A DNA stretch of 64,000 bases from JAVBPE01 sp031549865 (GCA_031549865.1 JAVBPE010000011.1:18384-82383); one strand, 5' to 3'; shown: positions 36,568 through 47,215, counted from the stretch's first letter. Made by a program: numbers and translations. Notes: generated by a model not told the origin, from the letters alone.

Positions 36568-38703
36568 TTATTTTTTTGTTGAAATGTAGAGTTCATTTTT
36601 CCAAATTGAAATAATAATTGTTTTATTTAAGCTTGTCATATAAACTTTATACTTTTTAAGCCTATCTATGGTTTCAATAGAAGGTAAATTATATGAATTA
36701 TTCAATCCTACACTTATTATCGCATAATCAGGCTTTACATTATTTAAAAATAAATTACTGCTTGAGGTATTTGAACCATGATGTGATACTTTTAAAAAAT
36801 CACTTTTTAAATATTCATTATATTTGCTTATTAATTCTTTTTCTTCATCAGCTTCCATATCCCCGGTAAATAAAAAAATATAATTTTCTAACTCAAACCT
36901 TAAAACTATACTTATATTATTAATATTCTTGTTTTCATTAATAGGTCCTAAAACTTCAATTTTCAGTGAATTTATGTATATAGAATCTCCACTAACTACA
37001 GTTTGAAAGTTATAATATTCTTTATTTAAATAGTCATAATGATCGAATTTTGATATAATAATATTTTTAACATTAAAATTATGCAATATTTCGTTCAAAC
37101 TTCCAATATGGTCATCATGCGAATGAGTTAAAATTAAATAATCAATTGTATCTATTTTTTTGCTTTTTAAAAACTCAATATTATTATACGTATCAATCAA
37201 AATTGTTCCTTTATTATGAGCAAGTTTTATCAGTGTACTATCACCTTGTCCAACATCGATAAAATATATGTGGCTAATTGGATCTAAATAATTAATATTT
37301 AATAAAAATATCAAATAGAATATTAAAAGAAAAAACCATCTCTTCTTAAATCTATTTTTACTAAGTTGAAATAAAAGAATAAATGTAATTATATAATAGA
37401 TAAATATATAGTTGAAACTAATATATCCAAAATTAACATTTAAAATTTCAATATTTCCGAGTGCTATCATTAATTGATCATAAAATAAAAAAACAAAATC
37501 TAGAATTGGACTTAAAAATGGGAATAACATTAGAATATAACAAATAGGCAATATTAGATAAGTAAAAATTATAAGTAAAAATGGTGATATAATTAATGAT
37601 AAAAAATTATAACTAAAATTTTGATTAATAGTTAATGGAAATGTAATAAGGCATGACAATAATGGTACCAAAAGATTATTTGATATCTTACTTTTTTTAA
37701 TATTTCCAGAAAAAATTATTAACATATAAGAAATAATAAAACTAAATTGAAAAGATGATTTATAAATATTTTTAGGATTAATTATTATTATTAATATAAA
37801 AACAATGGATATTATATCAAGTTTTGTATATTTTAAATCTAATTTTTTAAATAAATTATTCAAAAATAGCATTAAAAAAGCTCTCATTGCACTTATTGGA
37901 GATCCAATAATTATGATGTAGAGTGCTATTACAAATAAAGATAAAAATGAAATCAAATCATCTTTATAAAATATTTTTGACAAAATGTATTTAAATATCT
38001 TATGCAAATATAAAATATGAAATCCAGAGATGGCAAAAATATGCAAAATATACAATTCTTTTGCATAATTCGTTGTATCGACAGTCGCACTATCGCTATA
38101 CGAAAAAACAAGCAATTTTATATATTTGAAACTATTTTCCTCTAAACGATTTTGATAAAATTTCATTACAATATATTTAATTTTATTTAAAGTAAATTCT
38201 GATTTTAAATAGTTTATCGATTTACACTTAAAAATATAATATATATTGTCATTATTGAGATAAGCTTTATAGTCAAATGCACCTTGAAATTTTTGCTCGC
38301 TTGGACTTGTAAAATTTCCTTTCATTTGTAATATGTCACCAACTTCATAGTTAAAATTTTGATAAATATATATCAAAATAATTTCTTTTTGGTATTTTCC
38401 TTTTAAAACATAAAAATTATCATCTTTTTTTTCTATTTCAAGAATTTTAACATCGATATCAGTTATAGAAATATCTATTTTAGATTTTTTATTTATTGAA
38501 AAGAAATACAAAGAAATAATTAATATTACCAAGAAAAATATATATTTATTGCTCATTTTAATAACTAAAAAAAGCGAATATATAATAGTAAAAATAAAGA
38601 AATATTTAACTTTAAAACTTATTGCCACTAAGACAATTAAAAAAACATATAAATGTAATCTATCATAAATATGTTTTTTGTTTAATTGTTTCAAAGTCTG
38701 CAT
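36568..38703 (-). CDS. comEC: ComEC/Rec2 competence DNA channel
   Basis: 711 residues. N-terminal hydrophobic segments and OB-like domain (1-180), the competence membrane domain at about 185-470 (family helix FAISGFHILYLHKIF), then a metallo-beta-lactamase domain with FIDVGQGDSTLIK and HSHDDHIGS. ComEC forms the inner membrane channel for DNA uptake, and the C-terminal domain may degrade the non-transforming strand. The ATG at 38703, with AGG eight bases upstream, gives a 41-base overlap with comEA. Confidence 0.93.
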   Translation of the reverse strand: MQTLKQLNKKHIYDRLHLYVFLIVLVAISFKVKYFFIFTIIYSLFLVIKMSNKYIFFLVILIISLYFFSINKKSKIDISITDIDVKILEIEKKDDNFYVLKGKYQKEIILIYIYQNFNYEVGDILQMKGNFTSPSEQKFQGAFDYKAYLNNDNIYYIFKCKSINYLKSEFTLNKIKYIVMKFYQNRLEENSFKYIKLLVFSYSDSATVDTTNYAKELYILHIFAISGFHILYLHKIFKYILSKIFYKDDLISFLSLFVIALYIIIIGSPISAMRAFLMLFLNNLFKKLDLKYTKLDIISIVFILIIIINPKNIYKSSFQFSFIISYMLIIFSGNIKKSKISNNLLVPLLSCLITFPLTINQNFSYNFLSLIISPFLLIIFTYLILPICYILMLFPFLSPILDFVFLFYDQLMIALGNIEILNVNFGYISFNYIFIYYIITFILLFQLSKNRFKKRWFFLLIFYLIFLLNINYLDPISHIYFIDVGQGDSTLIKLAHNKGTILIDTYNNIEFLKSKKIDTIDYLILTHSHDDHIGSLNEILHNFNVKNIIISKFDHYDYLNKEYYNFQTVVSGDSIYINSLKIEVLGPINENKNINNISIVLRFELENYIFLFTGDMEADEEKELISKYNEYLKSDFLKVSHHGSNTSSSNLFLNNVKPDYAIISVGLNNSYNLPSIETIDRLKKYKVYMTSLNKTIIISIWKNELYISTKK

Positions 38704-39274
38704 TTTTTATACCTAATAAAATAGTTTTTAAAATATCATAACTAGTAATTTTGCCATACGATTTAATATAATCTATGATTTTTTGTCCCCTAACTTCTCC
38801 AATGCCTGGTAACTGCATTAGTTCTTTTAAAGACGCTGTATTTATACATATTCTCAATTCTACTTCACTTATAGAAGTTTGATTAAAATATTCTGTCGAA
38901 TTAATTAATGTTGGATTTGAAATAGTAATTGTTGATGTGATAGTGACCTTACTAGGAACATAATAGGATTGTCCATCTTCTAATTTCTGAGCCAAATTTA
39001 TATTGTTTATATCAGAAGTGTTTGTTAATCCAGCTAGTTCAATTAGTTTTATTAAAGTAAAATTATTGGATACTTTATATACTCCCGTTCTTTTCACATC
39101 TCCCTTTATCTCTACATATATCATACTAAATAATTCATCTGCAAAAAAATAACTACTATCATTCTTCTCTTCTAAAATAGTATCATTATTTAAAAAACTT
39201 TTAATATTATTAGAAAATATTAATAATATAATCCCTAATATAATACAAATAATTGTTATAATAATTTTCTTCAT
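38663..39274 (-). CDS. comEA: ComEA competence DNA receptor
   Basis: 203 residues: membrane anchor (about 4-24), SLBB-like domain (about 50-115, YVEIKGDVKRTGVYKV), a Ser/Thr-rich linker, and a C-terminal helix-hairpin-helix DNA-binding domain with INTASLKELMQLPGIGEVRG. Binds incoming DNA outside the membrane and passes it to ComEC. GAGGTGATG before the ATG; stops with TGA. Forms the pair comEA-comEC, comEB being absent here. Confidence 0.93.
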   Translation of the reverse strand: MKKIIITIICIILGIILLIFSNNIKSFLNNDTILEEKNDSSYFFADELFSMIYVEIKGDVKRTGVYKVSNNFTLIKLIELAGLTNTSDINNINLAQKLEDGQSYYVPSKVTITSTITISNPTLINSTEYFNQTSISEVELRICINTASLKELMQLPGIGEVRGQKIIDYIKSYGKITSYDILKTILLGIKNADFETIKQKTYL

Positions 39275-39401
39275 TTCATCACCTCTACCATAATATATAG
39301 CTGTTTAACTATCTTTTACTTAAATAAAATGGAAAATTTGTGAAAAATAAAATATTGAAACAAATAATAATATATAATGATATTGTAAACGGAGGTCAAT
39401 T

Positions 39402-40178
39402 ATGGAATTTATAATAATTATTGCCATATTCATTTTCATATATTTTGGTTATAAAGAAAATCAAAAGAAAAACGAAAGAATAAGAAAAGAAAACGAAGAA
39501 AAAGATTCTGATTATGTAAAATATACTAATAAAAAGAAAACAAACGAACAAAATACTGAAGAAAAAGAAGATTATCATTTTAACAAAAAAACTGAGGAAG
39601 TAAAAAATACAACTAAACCTATCTTTAATTATGATGATATTATTGAAGAAAAAGAACCTATAAATCATTTAAATAATTTTGCTAAAGAAATTGGTTTCAC
39701 TAGCAAAGAAACATTCTTATTATTGATTTTAGATGAATACAAAAGAGAAATTGAAAAAATGCATCCTAATGATTTAGTTTTTGCATCTACTGCTTATGCT
39801 GGCGAATATCGTTTTAAGACACCTGCCTATGATGGTGCTATTAGAATATTAGACACTCATAAATTAGTTGTATTTGAAGCCAAAATATTAACGCCTGCTG
39901 ATGAAATATTCAAAGAATTTTATTTTAATAAAGATGATGATATTAAAATTTCCATGATAATTGATTTGAATAATAAAGTTTTAGATTTGCTAATTGTAAA
40001 ACAAAAACTTGATGGCTCATTTAAAGAAATTGGAAATTACTTATATAATTATCCTCAGATGACTATAAGAAACTTTGGCACATCACAATTTTCTTACTTA
40101 CATGCATCAAAATTATGTGATAAATTACAAAAAATGTTATCAGTTAAAATACCAGATTTAAATGATTTATTTAAATAA
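39402..40178 (+). CDS. Uncharacterised membrane-anchored protein
   Basis: 258 residues; family not recognised. A hydrophobic N-terminus (2-16) is followed by a long charged Lys/Glu-rich, probably coiled linker (17-85) and a globular C-terminal part (about 95-258) with mixed helix and strand, including YAGEYRFKTPAYDGAIR. Likely anchored in the membrane with the bulk in the cytoplasm. GGAGGTC precedes the ATG. Single gene, divergent from comEA, with a strong terminator shared with yfcE. Confidence 0.7.
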   Translation: MEFIIIIAIFIFIYFGYKENQKKNERIRKENEEKDSDYVKYTNKKKTNEQNTEEKEDYHFNKKTEEVKNTTKPIFNYDDIIEEKEPINHLNNFAKEIGFTSKETFLLLILDEYKREIEKMHPNDLVFASTAYAGEYRFKTPAYDGAIRILDTHKLVVFEAKILTPADEIFKEFYFNKDDDIKISMIIDLNNKVLDLLIVKQKLDGSFKEIGNYLYNYPQMTIRNFGTSQFSYLHASKLCDKLQKMLSVKIPDLNDLFK

Positions 40179-40182
40179 ATAA

Positions 40183-40222
40183 AAAGGTCCCTAGCAATTG
40201 AACACTTTTGCAGGGACCTTTT
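40183..40222 (+). terminator. Bidirectional terminator between the 258-residue protein and yfcE
   Basis: Strong stem AAAAGGTCCCT / AGGGACCTTTT with further pairing inside (GCAA / TTGC); A- and T-runs on both sides. Confidence 0.9.
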
Positions 40223-40227
40223 ACACT

Positions 40228-40761
40228 TTATAAAATTATACTATCAATTAATTCTTTATTTAAATTAAAAATTTGAATTTTCTTTTCATCCATAATTCCA
40301 TATGAGGCAATTCCATCTCCTTTAGGGATTGAGATTGAGCCAGGATTAAGATAAATAATTCCATTGATTTTTTCTATTTGATGAATATGAGTATGTCCAT
40401 ATAAAACTAAATCAACAGATTCTTTTGTTGGCTCACTAGGATTAATAAAATGACCATGCGTTAATAAAATTTTAAGATTTGTATTTAAAATAAAATCATC
40501 ATTTAATTTAAAATCTAATACCATCTCATCAACATAAGCATCACAATTCCCTTTAATACTAATAATATTATCTTTATAAGAGTTTAAGATTTTGATAACT
40601 TCTTTAGGATTATATGAGCTTGGTAAATCATTTCTTGGACCATGATAAAGTATATCTCCTAAGCAAATAATTTTATCACATTTGGATTCATTAAATATCT
40701 CTATTATTTTTTTTATAGGATCAAGTGCACCGTGAATGTCTGATATAACTAAGTATCTCAT
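40228..40761 (-). CDS. yfcE: YfcE-type phosphodiesterase
   Basis: 177 residues with all metallophosphoesterase motifs: SDIHG, GDILYHGPRN, GNCD, LTHGH and YGHTHIHQ. GPRNDLP and GNCDAYVDEMVL closely follow E. coli YfcE, a manganese-dependent phosphodiesterase active on bis-p-nitrophenyl phosphate; the natural substrate is unknown. AAGGAG before the ATG; starts four bases after the SNF2 gene stop, so they share an operon. Confidence 0.9.
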   Translation of the reverse strand: MRYLVISDIHGALDPIKKIIEIFNESKCDKIICLGDILYHGPRNDLPSSYNPKEVIKILNSYKDNIISIKGNCDAYVDEMVLDFKLNDDFILNTNLKILLTHGHFINPSEPTKESVDLVLYGHTHIHQIEKINGIIYLNPGSISIPKGDGIASYGIMDEKKIQIFNLNKELIDSIIL

Positions 40762-40764
40762 TTA

Positions 40765-43761
40765 TTACTCCTTAAATAATTCCATTAATTCTTCTTTTGA
40801 TAAAGCTTCAAGCATACTTTCATCTTTAATAATTTCATTTGACAAAAGTTTCTTTTTGTTTTGTAATTCAACTATTTTATCTTCAATACTGTCTTTCAAT
40901 ATTAATTTTATAACATGAACTTCTTTTTCTTGACCAAAGCGATATGCCCTATCCGTTGCTTGATTCATTGCCGCAATATTCCACCATGGGTCATAATGGA
41001 TTACAGTATCTGCTCCAGTAAGATTTAATCCATTTCCACCAGCTTTTAATGAAATTAGAAATATCTGAATTGTATTATCTTGATTATATAAATCTACTAA
41101 CTCCACTCTTTTTTTAACAGGGGTTTCTCCAGTTAAAATTTGATACTTTATATTATTAGACTTAAATCTTTTTTCTATAAAAGGAAACATCGTTGTAAAT
41201 TGTGAAAATACTAATATTCTATGACCGTCTAATAAACTTTCATTAACTATTTCCATAAACAAATCTAATTTTGCATTTTCATGTTCATAATTTTCAATAA
41301 ACAATTTGGGTTCGCATGCAAATTGTCTCAAACACATTAATATATTTAAAATTGAAGCTATTTTATAATTATTATTTTTTAAATCTGATTTAGCTTTCAA
41401 TAAATATGCTTCATATACCTTTTTTTGTTCTGCGCCCATGACTGCATATGCATAATTTTCAATTTTAGGAGGTAACTCTAAAACATTCTCTTTTTCTCGT
41501 CTTAAAATAAATGGACGTATTTTTGCTTGCAAATCACTCGTTATAAAACCTTGATCCATAGTTTGATATTTTCTTATAAAACTCTTTTTATCATCTAAGT
41601 AATTAGGAATACAAAAATCAAATATACTCCACAAATCTAAAATCGAATTTTCTATTGGCGTTCCCGTCAAGGCAAATCTTGTATTTGCATTTATCTTCTT
41701 AACCGCTATTGTTTTTAATGCATTTGGATTTTTTATAAATTGAGCTTCATCTATTACTAAAATATTAAATTTTTCTTCCATATAATACTCTACATCCATA
41801 CGACATGTTTCATATGACGTTATAATTATTTTAGCATCAGTGTTTTTCAAGTCCGTTATTCTTGATTCATAAGGACCATATATAACTTTAACTTTCAAAT
41901 TTGGAGCAAATCTTTTAAATTCAGCTTCCCAATTAAAAATTAATGATGTAGGAGCAACTATCAGTGATCTAAGCTCACTTTTAGAATCTAAAAATAAACT
42001 AATCATTTCTATTGTCTTACCAAGTCCCATATCATCAGCTAAAATGCCACCCAAATTATATTTTGATAATGTTTTTAGCCAAGCATAAGCTTTTTTTTGA
42101 TAATCTCTTAAAATATTATTTAAATTAGAATCCAATACAATCTCTTTTTTATCATATTCAATTATATCTTCAATAAATTCATTAAATTTATCCTTATTAA
42201 TAACCAAATTAGAAACACTGTCTAACTGAAGCAAACGATAAATTGGAACATTTATTTTATCATATAAATCTTTTTCAGAAAGCTTTAAATTATCCATTAA
42301 ATCCGTAATTTCAATTAAATTATTATCTAAACTTAAAATTTGACCATTTTTTAATTTAACAAAATTATTTTTCATTCGAAATGAAGTAAATATATTTGTT
42401 AAATCATCTAAATCATACGTTAAATCATTAAATACTAAATCCACAAAATTTTGTTTAAAGTCTAAATTAAATTTAAAATTAGTCGAACTAATTGTATTAA
42501 TCTTTCTTAATTTATCTTCTATATATACTTCTCCAAATTTTTGTAATTCATCTATCTCATTCTTTAAAAATTTTCCAATTAATTCTACATTTTTAAGATT
42601 ATAATTTTCAAATCCTAAATAGCTTAATAAATTATTATAGTTCGTAGTTTTTAAATTTAATAAAATTTCTTCATCTATAACTAAATTATTTTTATATAAT
42701 ATTTCTTCTTTTTTTATAGTTAATATATTATTTTGATATGATATATAACTATTAATTTTTAAATGAAAAATATCTTGTTTTTTTTCTAAAATAATATAAT
42801 CCTCTAAACCGTCATAAATATTTAGAAAAAATAAAACTTCATTTTTTTGATCAAATTTAAAAATCACATCATTATTTGCCCTAAGCGTTAAAATTGAAAT
42901 CAATTTTTTATTTATATCGTTATCCAAAACTAAAATTTCATCATGAAATAAAACAAATGTATTTTTCTTTCCACTTATGATAAAATTATTAACTTTAGAA
43001 ATTAATTCATAATTTTTATAATACAATTCTAATTTTTTCTTATGGTGACAAAAAGAATAAGTATTTTTAATTCCATTTTCTTTAATATAAATCTTTTCAT
43101 CTTTATATAATTCATATATAAATTCGAAAGTTTCTAGGTTATAAATTGAATTATCATTGTTTTTGAGATATTTTAATAAATTAATTAGTTGCAATGATTT
43201 TTTATCAAAATTTCTATCTTCTAGTATTAATTCATGTTTATCATTTGAATAATTTGATTTTAAATCATATAGCTCTAAGAATTTAGTGACATTAATAAAA
43301 AATGAGTGAATGGCATTTTTTATTTCTAAATCTATAGAAAAACTTGATGAATTAAAATTTAAAATAGGCATAATGTTATATTTATTGTAATTGATTGATT
43401 CTTCATGAATATATAACGCCATCGTATTCATTATATTTTGGTCTTTATCAATATTAAGTTTAGCATTATTTAAATCTGTTTCACTTAATTTATCTTTAAT
43501 TAAGAAAAAAAGACAGATTTCATGTGCACAAAGTTTTGATGTATTACAACCGCATGTTCCTTTTATTTCATTATTTATTGTAAGTGTTGCAATTTTTCCA
43601 TCATTAAAATTAGCTTTTGCTTCAATTGTAAAATCACGATATTCAGATATAGTAAAAGAAAGATCACTATACTCTTTTTTTTGGTATAATAAATGACCTT
43701 CATTTAAAATGATTAGCGACTGTGCATTTTGTCTTATTAATGCAATTGTAATTTCTAACAT
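40765..43761 (-). CDS. SNF2-family helicase with SWIM zinc finger
   Basis: 998 residues. N-terminal SWIM-type zinc finger (CGCNTSKLCAH, near residues 70-80), a bacterial SNF2-associated region, then the ATPase: LADDMGLGKTIEMI (Walker A), VIDEAQFIKN (DEAQ box), LTGTPIENS, and the helicase C-terminal lobe with VFSQFTTMF and SLKAGGNGLNLTGAD and HRxGQ-like AYRFGQ. A double-stranded DNA translocase that may remodel nucleoprotein complexes or RNA polymerase; the exact role is unknown. An extended -10 (TGGTATAAT at about 43793-43801) lies upstream. Confidence 0.9.
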   Translation of the reverse strand: MLEITIALIRQNAQSLIILNEGHLLYQKKEYSDLSFTISEYRDFTIEAKANFNDGKIATLTINNEIKGTCGCNTSKLCAHEICLFFLIKDKLSETDLNNAKLNIDKDQNIMNTMALYIHEESINYNKYNIMPILNFNSSSFSIDLEIKNAIHSFFINVTKFLELYDLKSNYSNDKHELILEDRNFDKKSLQLINLLKYLKNNDNSIYNLETFEFIYELYKDEKIYIKENGIKNTYSFCHHKKKLELYYKNYELISKVNNFIISGKKNTFVLFHDEILVLDNDINKKLISILTLRANNDVIFKFDQKNEVLFFLNIYDGLEDYIILEKKQDIFHLKINSYISYQNNILTIKKEEILYKNNLVIDEEILLNLKTTNYNNLLSYLGFENYNLKNVELIGKFLKNEIDELQKFGEVYIEDKLRKINTISSTNFKFNLDFKQNFVDLVFNDLTYDLDDLTNIFTSFRMKNNFVKLKNGQILSLDNNLIEITDLMDNLKLSEKDLYDKINVPIYRLLQLDSVSNLVINKDKFNEFIEDIIEYDKKEIVLDSNLNNILRDYQKKAYAWLKTLSKYNLGGILADDMGLGKTIEMISLFLDSKSELRSLIVAPTSLIFNWEAEFKRFAPNLKVKVIYGPYESRITDLKNTDAKIIITSYETCRMDVEYYMEEKFNILVIDEAQFIKNPNALKTIAVKKINANTRFALTGTPIENSILDLWSIFDFCIPNYLDDKKSFIRKYQTMDQGFITSDLQAKIRPFILRREKENVLELPPKIENYAYAVMGAEQKKVYEAYLLKAKSDLKNNNYKIASILNILMCLRQFACEPKLFIENYEHENAKLDLFMEIVNESLLDGHRILVFSQFTTMFPFIEKRFKSNNIKYQILTGETPVKKRVELVDLYNQDNTIQIFLISLKAGGNGLNLTGADTVIHYDPWWNIAAMNQATDRAYRFGQEKEVHVIKLILKDSIEDKIVELQNKKKLLSNEIIKDESMLEALSKEELMELFKE

Positions 43762-43831
43762 TTATATTCCTGCCTTAAAAACTAATAGTACTATTATACC
43801 ACAAAATGATGATTTTTTCCATAAATTAAAA

Positions 43832-43858
43832 AAATAAAGTGGATTTCCCCACTTTATC
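43832..43858 (-). terminator. Terminator of the MarR gene
   Basis: Stem ATAAAGTGG / CCACTTTAT followed by seven T on the minus strand. Confidence 0.85.
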
Positions 43859-43859
43859 T

Positions 43860-44288
43860 CTAATTTGTAACTCGTATTAAAACTGATAAAGCATGATATA
43901 CTTCTTCAATCTCTTTATTTGATAATTGTTCAAACATTGGATAAGTATATGTATTAACATCATGCATATAATTTTCCATTATATTTTCAGATTTTTTGCT
44001 TAAAAGGACATATGTTAATCGTTTATCATTTAAATCTTTTTGCTTTTTTAAATAACCCAAAGTACAAAGTCTATTTATTAATGGCGAAATAGTATTCGTA
44101 TTTTTATTTAATCGTTCACAAATATCAGTGACTTTTGATTTTCCATTTATAAAAATATCAAATAAAACATTTAATTGAACAGTTGAAATATTATATGGCT
44201 CACAAAGATTACTTTTAGATTTTTCAAAAACATCAGCCAAATCTTTAACCATAGTAACTATTTCCATTCTTTTTTCTATCTCATTCAT
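43860..44288 (-). CDS. MarR family transcriptional regulator
   Basis: 142 residues with the winged helix-turn-helix of MarR proteins: LNVLFDIFINGKSKVTDICE, NTNTISPLINRLCTLGYL and the wing DLNDKRLTYVLLSKK. Usually a dimeric repressor that responds to small molecules or oxidation. Single gene with its own terminator; probably autoregulated, but no convincing operator palindrome was found. Its target is not evident from neighbours. AAGGTGG before the ATG. Confidence 0.88.
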   Translation of the reverse strand: MNEIEKRMEIVTMVKDLADVFEKSKSNLCEPYNISTVQLNVLFDIFINGKSKVTDICERLNKNTNTISPLINRLCTLGYLKKQKDLNDKRLTYVLLSKKSENIMENYMHDVNTYTYPMFEQLSNKEIEEVYHALSVLIRVTN

Positions 44289-44354
44289 AAAATACCACCT
44301 TATTATATCTTTTTACGTTATATGATACGCCAAATGTCTAAGTTATGCAAGAAA

Positions 44355-45068
44355 TTAATATAACTTATTTTTAATACGCTCGATTTCTTCATTAGTCAAA
44401 CCAATATTTAATAAGAAATTTATGATGCCATTTTGTTCATTATTTATATAATCTATTATATATTCTATATATTCATTTTTAGTTTCCATCATATTCATTG
44501 GAATATTTGGATGATTTTTTTTGAGTTCATATAATCTTGGCAATAAGTATGTAAAGGACACTTCATAATCAGCAATTATATCTAATGGATTCACATTTGC
44601 AAGCATTAATAATAATACGCTTATTATGCCCGTACGATCTTTACCGGCAGAACAATGATATACTATTGCCACATTTAGATTATTCAAAATGCAATCAAAA
44701 ACACATTTAATCTCATACTGGTGATTTGTTATTATTTCCTTATATACGTCAAATAAATTATTATCTTGAAATTTAGTATTTTGCTTAACGTCCGTTGCTT
44801 TATTCCTATCTAAAAAAGGGATATGATAATAATTAAAATCTTGATTATTCATTAAAATATTAGGTTTCTTAGAAGTTTCATTATGACTACGTAAATCAAT
44901 TATAGTTTTAATACCTAAATCTTTCATATAAATTATTTCTTCACTACTTAAGTCAAGCAAAGCATCACTACGATAAAACTCTTTTTCTTTTATCCAAGAA
45001 GTTAAAGAAATAGGAATGCCGCCTAAATCTCTGAAATTATAAACGTTTTTAAATGGTATTCTTTTCAT
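44355..45068 (-). CDS. Tyrosine/serine protein phosphatase-like protein
   Basis: 237 residues of the Y_phosphatase3 family: NFRDLGGIP near the N-terminus, a FYRSD motif and the P-loop HCSAGKDRTG with catalytic Cys and Arg. Members act on phosphotyrosine or phosphoinositides. Its ATG comes one base after the thrS stop with no clear ribosome-binding site, so translation is probably coupled to thrS and expression is subject to the thrS T-box. Confidence 0.87.
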   Translation of the reverse strand: MKRIPFKNVYNFRDLGGIPISLTSWIKEKEFYRSDALLDLSSEEIIYMKDLGIKTIIDLRSHNETSKKPNILMNNQDFNYYHIPFLDRNKATDVKQNTKFQDNNLFDVYKEIITNHQYEIKCVFDCILNNLNVAIVYHCSAGKDRTGIISVLLLMLANVNPLDIIADYEVSFTYLLPRLYELKKNHPNIPMNMMETKNEYIEYIIDYINNEQNGIINFLLNIGLTNEEIERIKNKLY

Positions 45069-45069
45069 T

Positions 45070-46968
45070 TTAATTTAAATTTTCATTATGATTTTTAATA
45101 ATTTCTAAAAATTCATTAATAGTAATAGTTATTTGTTCAGTTTGGCCAAATTTACGATAAGTTACTAAATTATTATTAATTTCATTATCACCAATAACTA
45201 AAGAATATGGTATTTTTTTAGTTTGGGCTTCTCTAATTTTATAACCTAATTTTTCATCACGATAATCAGTTTCAAAACGAATATTTTCTTTTTTGAATAT
45301 TTCTTCTAATTTCATTGAATAATCTAAATGATATTCTTTATTAACAGGGATAATTTTTACTTGTACTGGAGCCAACCAAGCTGGGAATGCACCAGCATAA
45401 TTTTCAGTAATAATCGCAATAAATCTTTCAAGTGAACCAAAAATGGCTCTATGAATCATAACTGGAGTTGCTTTTTCACCATCGCTATTAATATAAGTAC
45501 AATCAAAACGTGTAGGTAAATTCATATCTAATTGTATAGTACCACATTGCCAAATACGATTCATAGAATCTCTTAATTTAAAGTCTAATTTAGGACCATA
45601 AAATGCTCCATCACCAGGATTAATTTTGAATGCTTTTCCAGTCTTAAGACAAGCATTTGTTAAAGCTTCCTCAGCTTTATTCCAAACCTCAAGTGTACCA
45701 ATATAATTATCTTCTGGTCTAGTTGACAATTCAATACTATAATCAAGATTAAATAATGAATATATTTGATCATATAACGCCAAAATTCTTGCGATTTCAT
45801 CAACTAATTGATCTTCAGTAAGCATTGTATGAGCATCATCTTGTGTAAAAGTACGAACTCTAAACAAACCATTTAAAGCTCCACTTGCTTCATGACGGTG
45901 AACATGTCCAAGTTCTGCAATACGCATAGGAAGATCTTTATACGAATGAAGTTCATTTTTATATACTAATATAGCACCTGGGCAATTCATTGGTTTAATC
46001 GCAAATTCATTTTCATCAACATTAGTGATATACATATTTTCTTTATAATGATCCCAATGTCCAGATATTTCCCATAATTCTTTAGAAAGCATAATAGGTG
46101 ATTGAATTATTTTATAATCATTATTTCTATGTAAATTAATCCAGAAATTTTCTAAAGTGCGGCGTAATGTATATCCATTTGGTAGCCAAAATGGAAGACC
46201 AGGTCCAAAATCAGAAATCATAAATAATCCTAATTCTTTACCAATTTTACGATGATCTCTTTTTTTGCGTTCTTCTAAGATATTTAAATGATTCGTTAAA
46301 TCTTCTTCAGTAAAGAAACATGTACCATATATTCTTGTCAACATTTCATTCTTTGAATCACCACGCCAATATGCTCCTGCTACATTTAATAATTTGAAAT
46401 TCTTAAGAATACTTGTTGAAATAACGTGTGGTCCTCGGCAAACATCTTTATAATCCTTTTGTTCGTAAATTCTTACGTTAGTATCATTTACTGCATCAAT
46501 TAATTCTACTTTGAATTTGTCATGCTTAAACATTTCTTTAGCTTCATCTTTTGTAACTTCATAACTATTTATAGAAATATTTTCTTTAACAATTTTTTTC
46601 ATTTCTGCTTCAATTTTAGGTAAATCTTCAATGGCGATTGGAGATTTTAGGGAAAAATCATAATAGAAACCTTCTTCAATTGAAGGGCCAACTCCAAATC
46701 CAGTGTTTTCATATAGTCTTGATACTGCGTGAGCTACCAAATGAGCTGCGGAGTGATTTAGCACTTCATAGCTTTCTTTATCTTCCATAGTTAATATTTC
46801 TAAATTTGAATCACCGTTTACTACTGTCTTTAAATCCACAAGTTCATTATTAAGTTTGGCTACAATTGCTTTTTTTGCTAAACTAGGTGATATTTCTTTA
46901 ATAATATCAATAATCATTTTTCCATTTTCAAATTGCTTTTTACTACCATCTTTTAATATAATTTCCAT
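45070..46968 (-). CDS. thrS: Threonyl-tRNA synthetase
   Basis: 632 residues: TGS domain (1-60), tRNA-SAD editing domain with HSAAHLVAHA and CRGPHV, class II catalytic core with zinc ligands in KPMNCPGA, ELGHVHRHE and MIHRAI, and C-terminal anticodon domain. Charges tRNA-Thr. AAGGAG before the ATG. Transcription is controlled by an upstream T-box. Confidence 0.98.
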   Translation of the reverse strand: MEIILKDGSKKQFENGKMIIDIIKEISPSLAKKAIVAKLNNELVDLKTVVNGDSNLEILTMEDKESYEVLNHSAAHLVAHAVSRLYENTGFGVGPSIEEGFYYDFSLKSPIAIEDLPKIEAEMKKIVKENISINSYEVTKDEAKEMFKHDKFKVELIDAVNDTNVRIYEQKDYKDVCRGPHVISTSILKNFKLLNVAGAYWRGDSKNEMLTRIYGTCFFTEEDLTNHLNILEERKKRDHRKIGKELGLFMISDFGPGLPFWLPNGYTLRRTLENFWINLHRNNDYKIIQSPIMLSKELWEISGHWDHYKENMYITNVDENEFAIKPMNCPGAILVYKNELHSYKDLPMRIAELGHVHRHEASGALNGLFRVRTFTQDDAHTMLTEDQLVDEIARILALYDQIYSLFNLDYSIELSTRPEDNYIGTLEVWNKAEEALTNACLKTGKAFKINPGDGAFYGPKLDFKLRDSMNRIWQCGTIQLDMNLPTRFDCTYINSDGEKATPVMIHRAIFGSLERFIAIITENYAGAFPAWLAPVQVKIIPVNKEYHLDYSMKLEEIFKKENIRFETDYRDEKLGYKIREAQTKKIPYSLVIGDNEINNNLVTYRKFGQTEQITITINEFLEIIKNHNENLN

Positions 46969-46985
46969 ATTTTTCTCCTTATAAA

Positions 46986-47215
46986 TAAAAAAAGTCCTTT
47001 ATAAAACATAAAGGACGAATAATCGCGGTACCACCTTAGTTCTAGATTGCTCTAGCTCTCAAAACTCGTAACGTGAGTAAGTCGAAATAGTTTTTAGTCT
47101 ATTTGTCTAGCAGGGAGTAACTTATATAACCGCTTAGTAGTTTTCACCATAACCTACCTCTCTATAAAGCTTAAAATATAAATCATGTCCTATTCATCAA
47201 CATTTATTTGATTGT
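46986..47215 (-). promoter_or_regulatory. T-box leader of thrS
   Basis: The minus-strand leader carries the T-box consensus AAGGTGGTACCGCG (47024-47037), which pairs with the uncharged tRNA acceptor end, followed directly by the terminator hairpin (46986-47016; stem GTCCTTTAT / ATAAAGGAC, then T-run). Upstream, an imperfect stem I contains GGTTATGGTG-like and AG-rich elements. A candidate threonine specifier ACT is at 47116-47118, but stem I was not folded. Low charged tRNA-Thr should favour antitermination of thrS and the phosphatase. Confidence 0.93.

Noticed and set aside
39396..39668. Phe/Ile-rich minus-strand frame
   Set aside because: Antisense of the Lys/Glu-rich linker in the 39402-40178 gene; composition artefact.
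44289..44354. MarR operator palindrome
   Set aside because: Only the outer CGT/ACG bases of CGTATCATATAACG are symmetric; not convincing.
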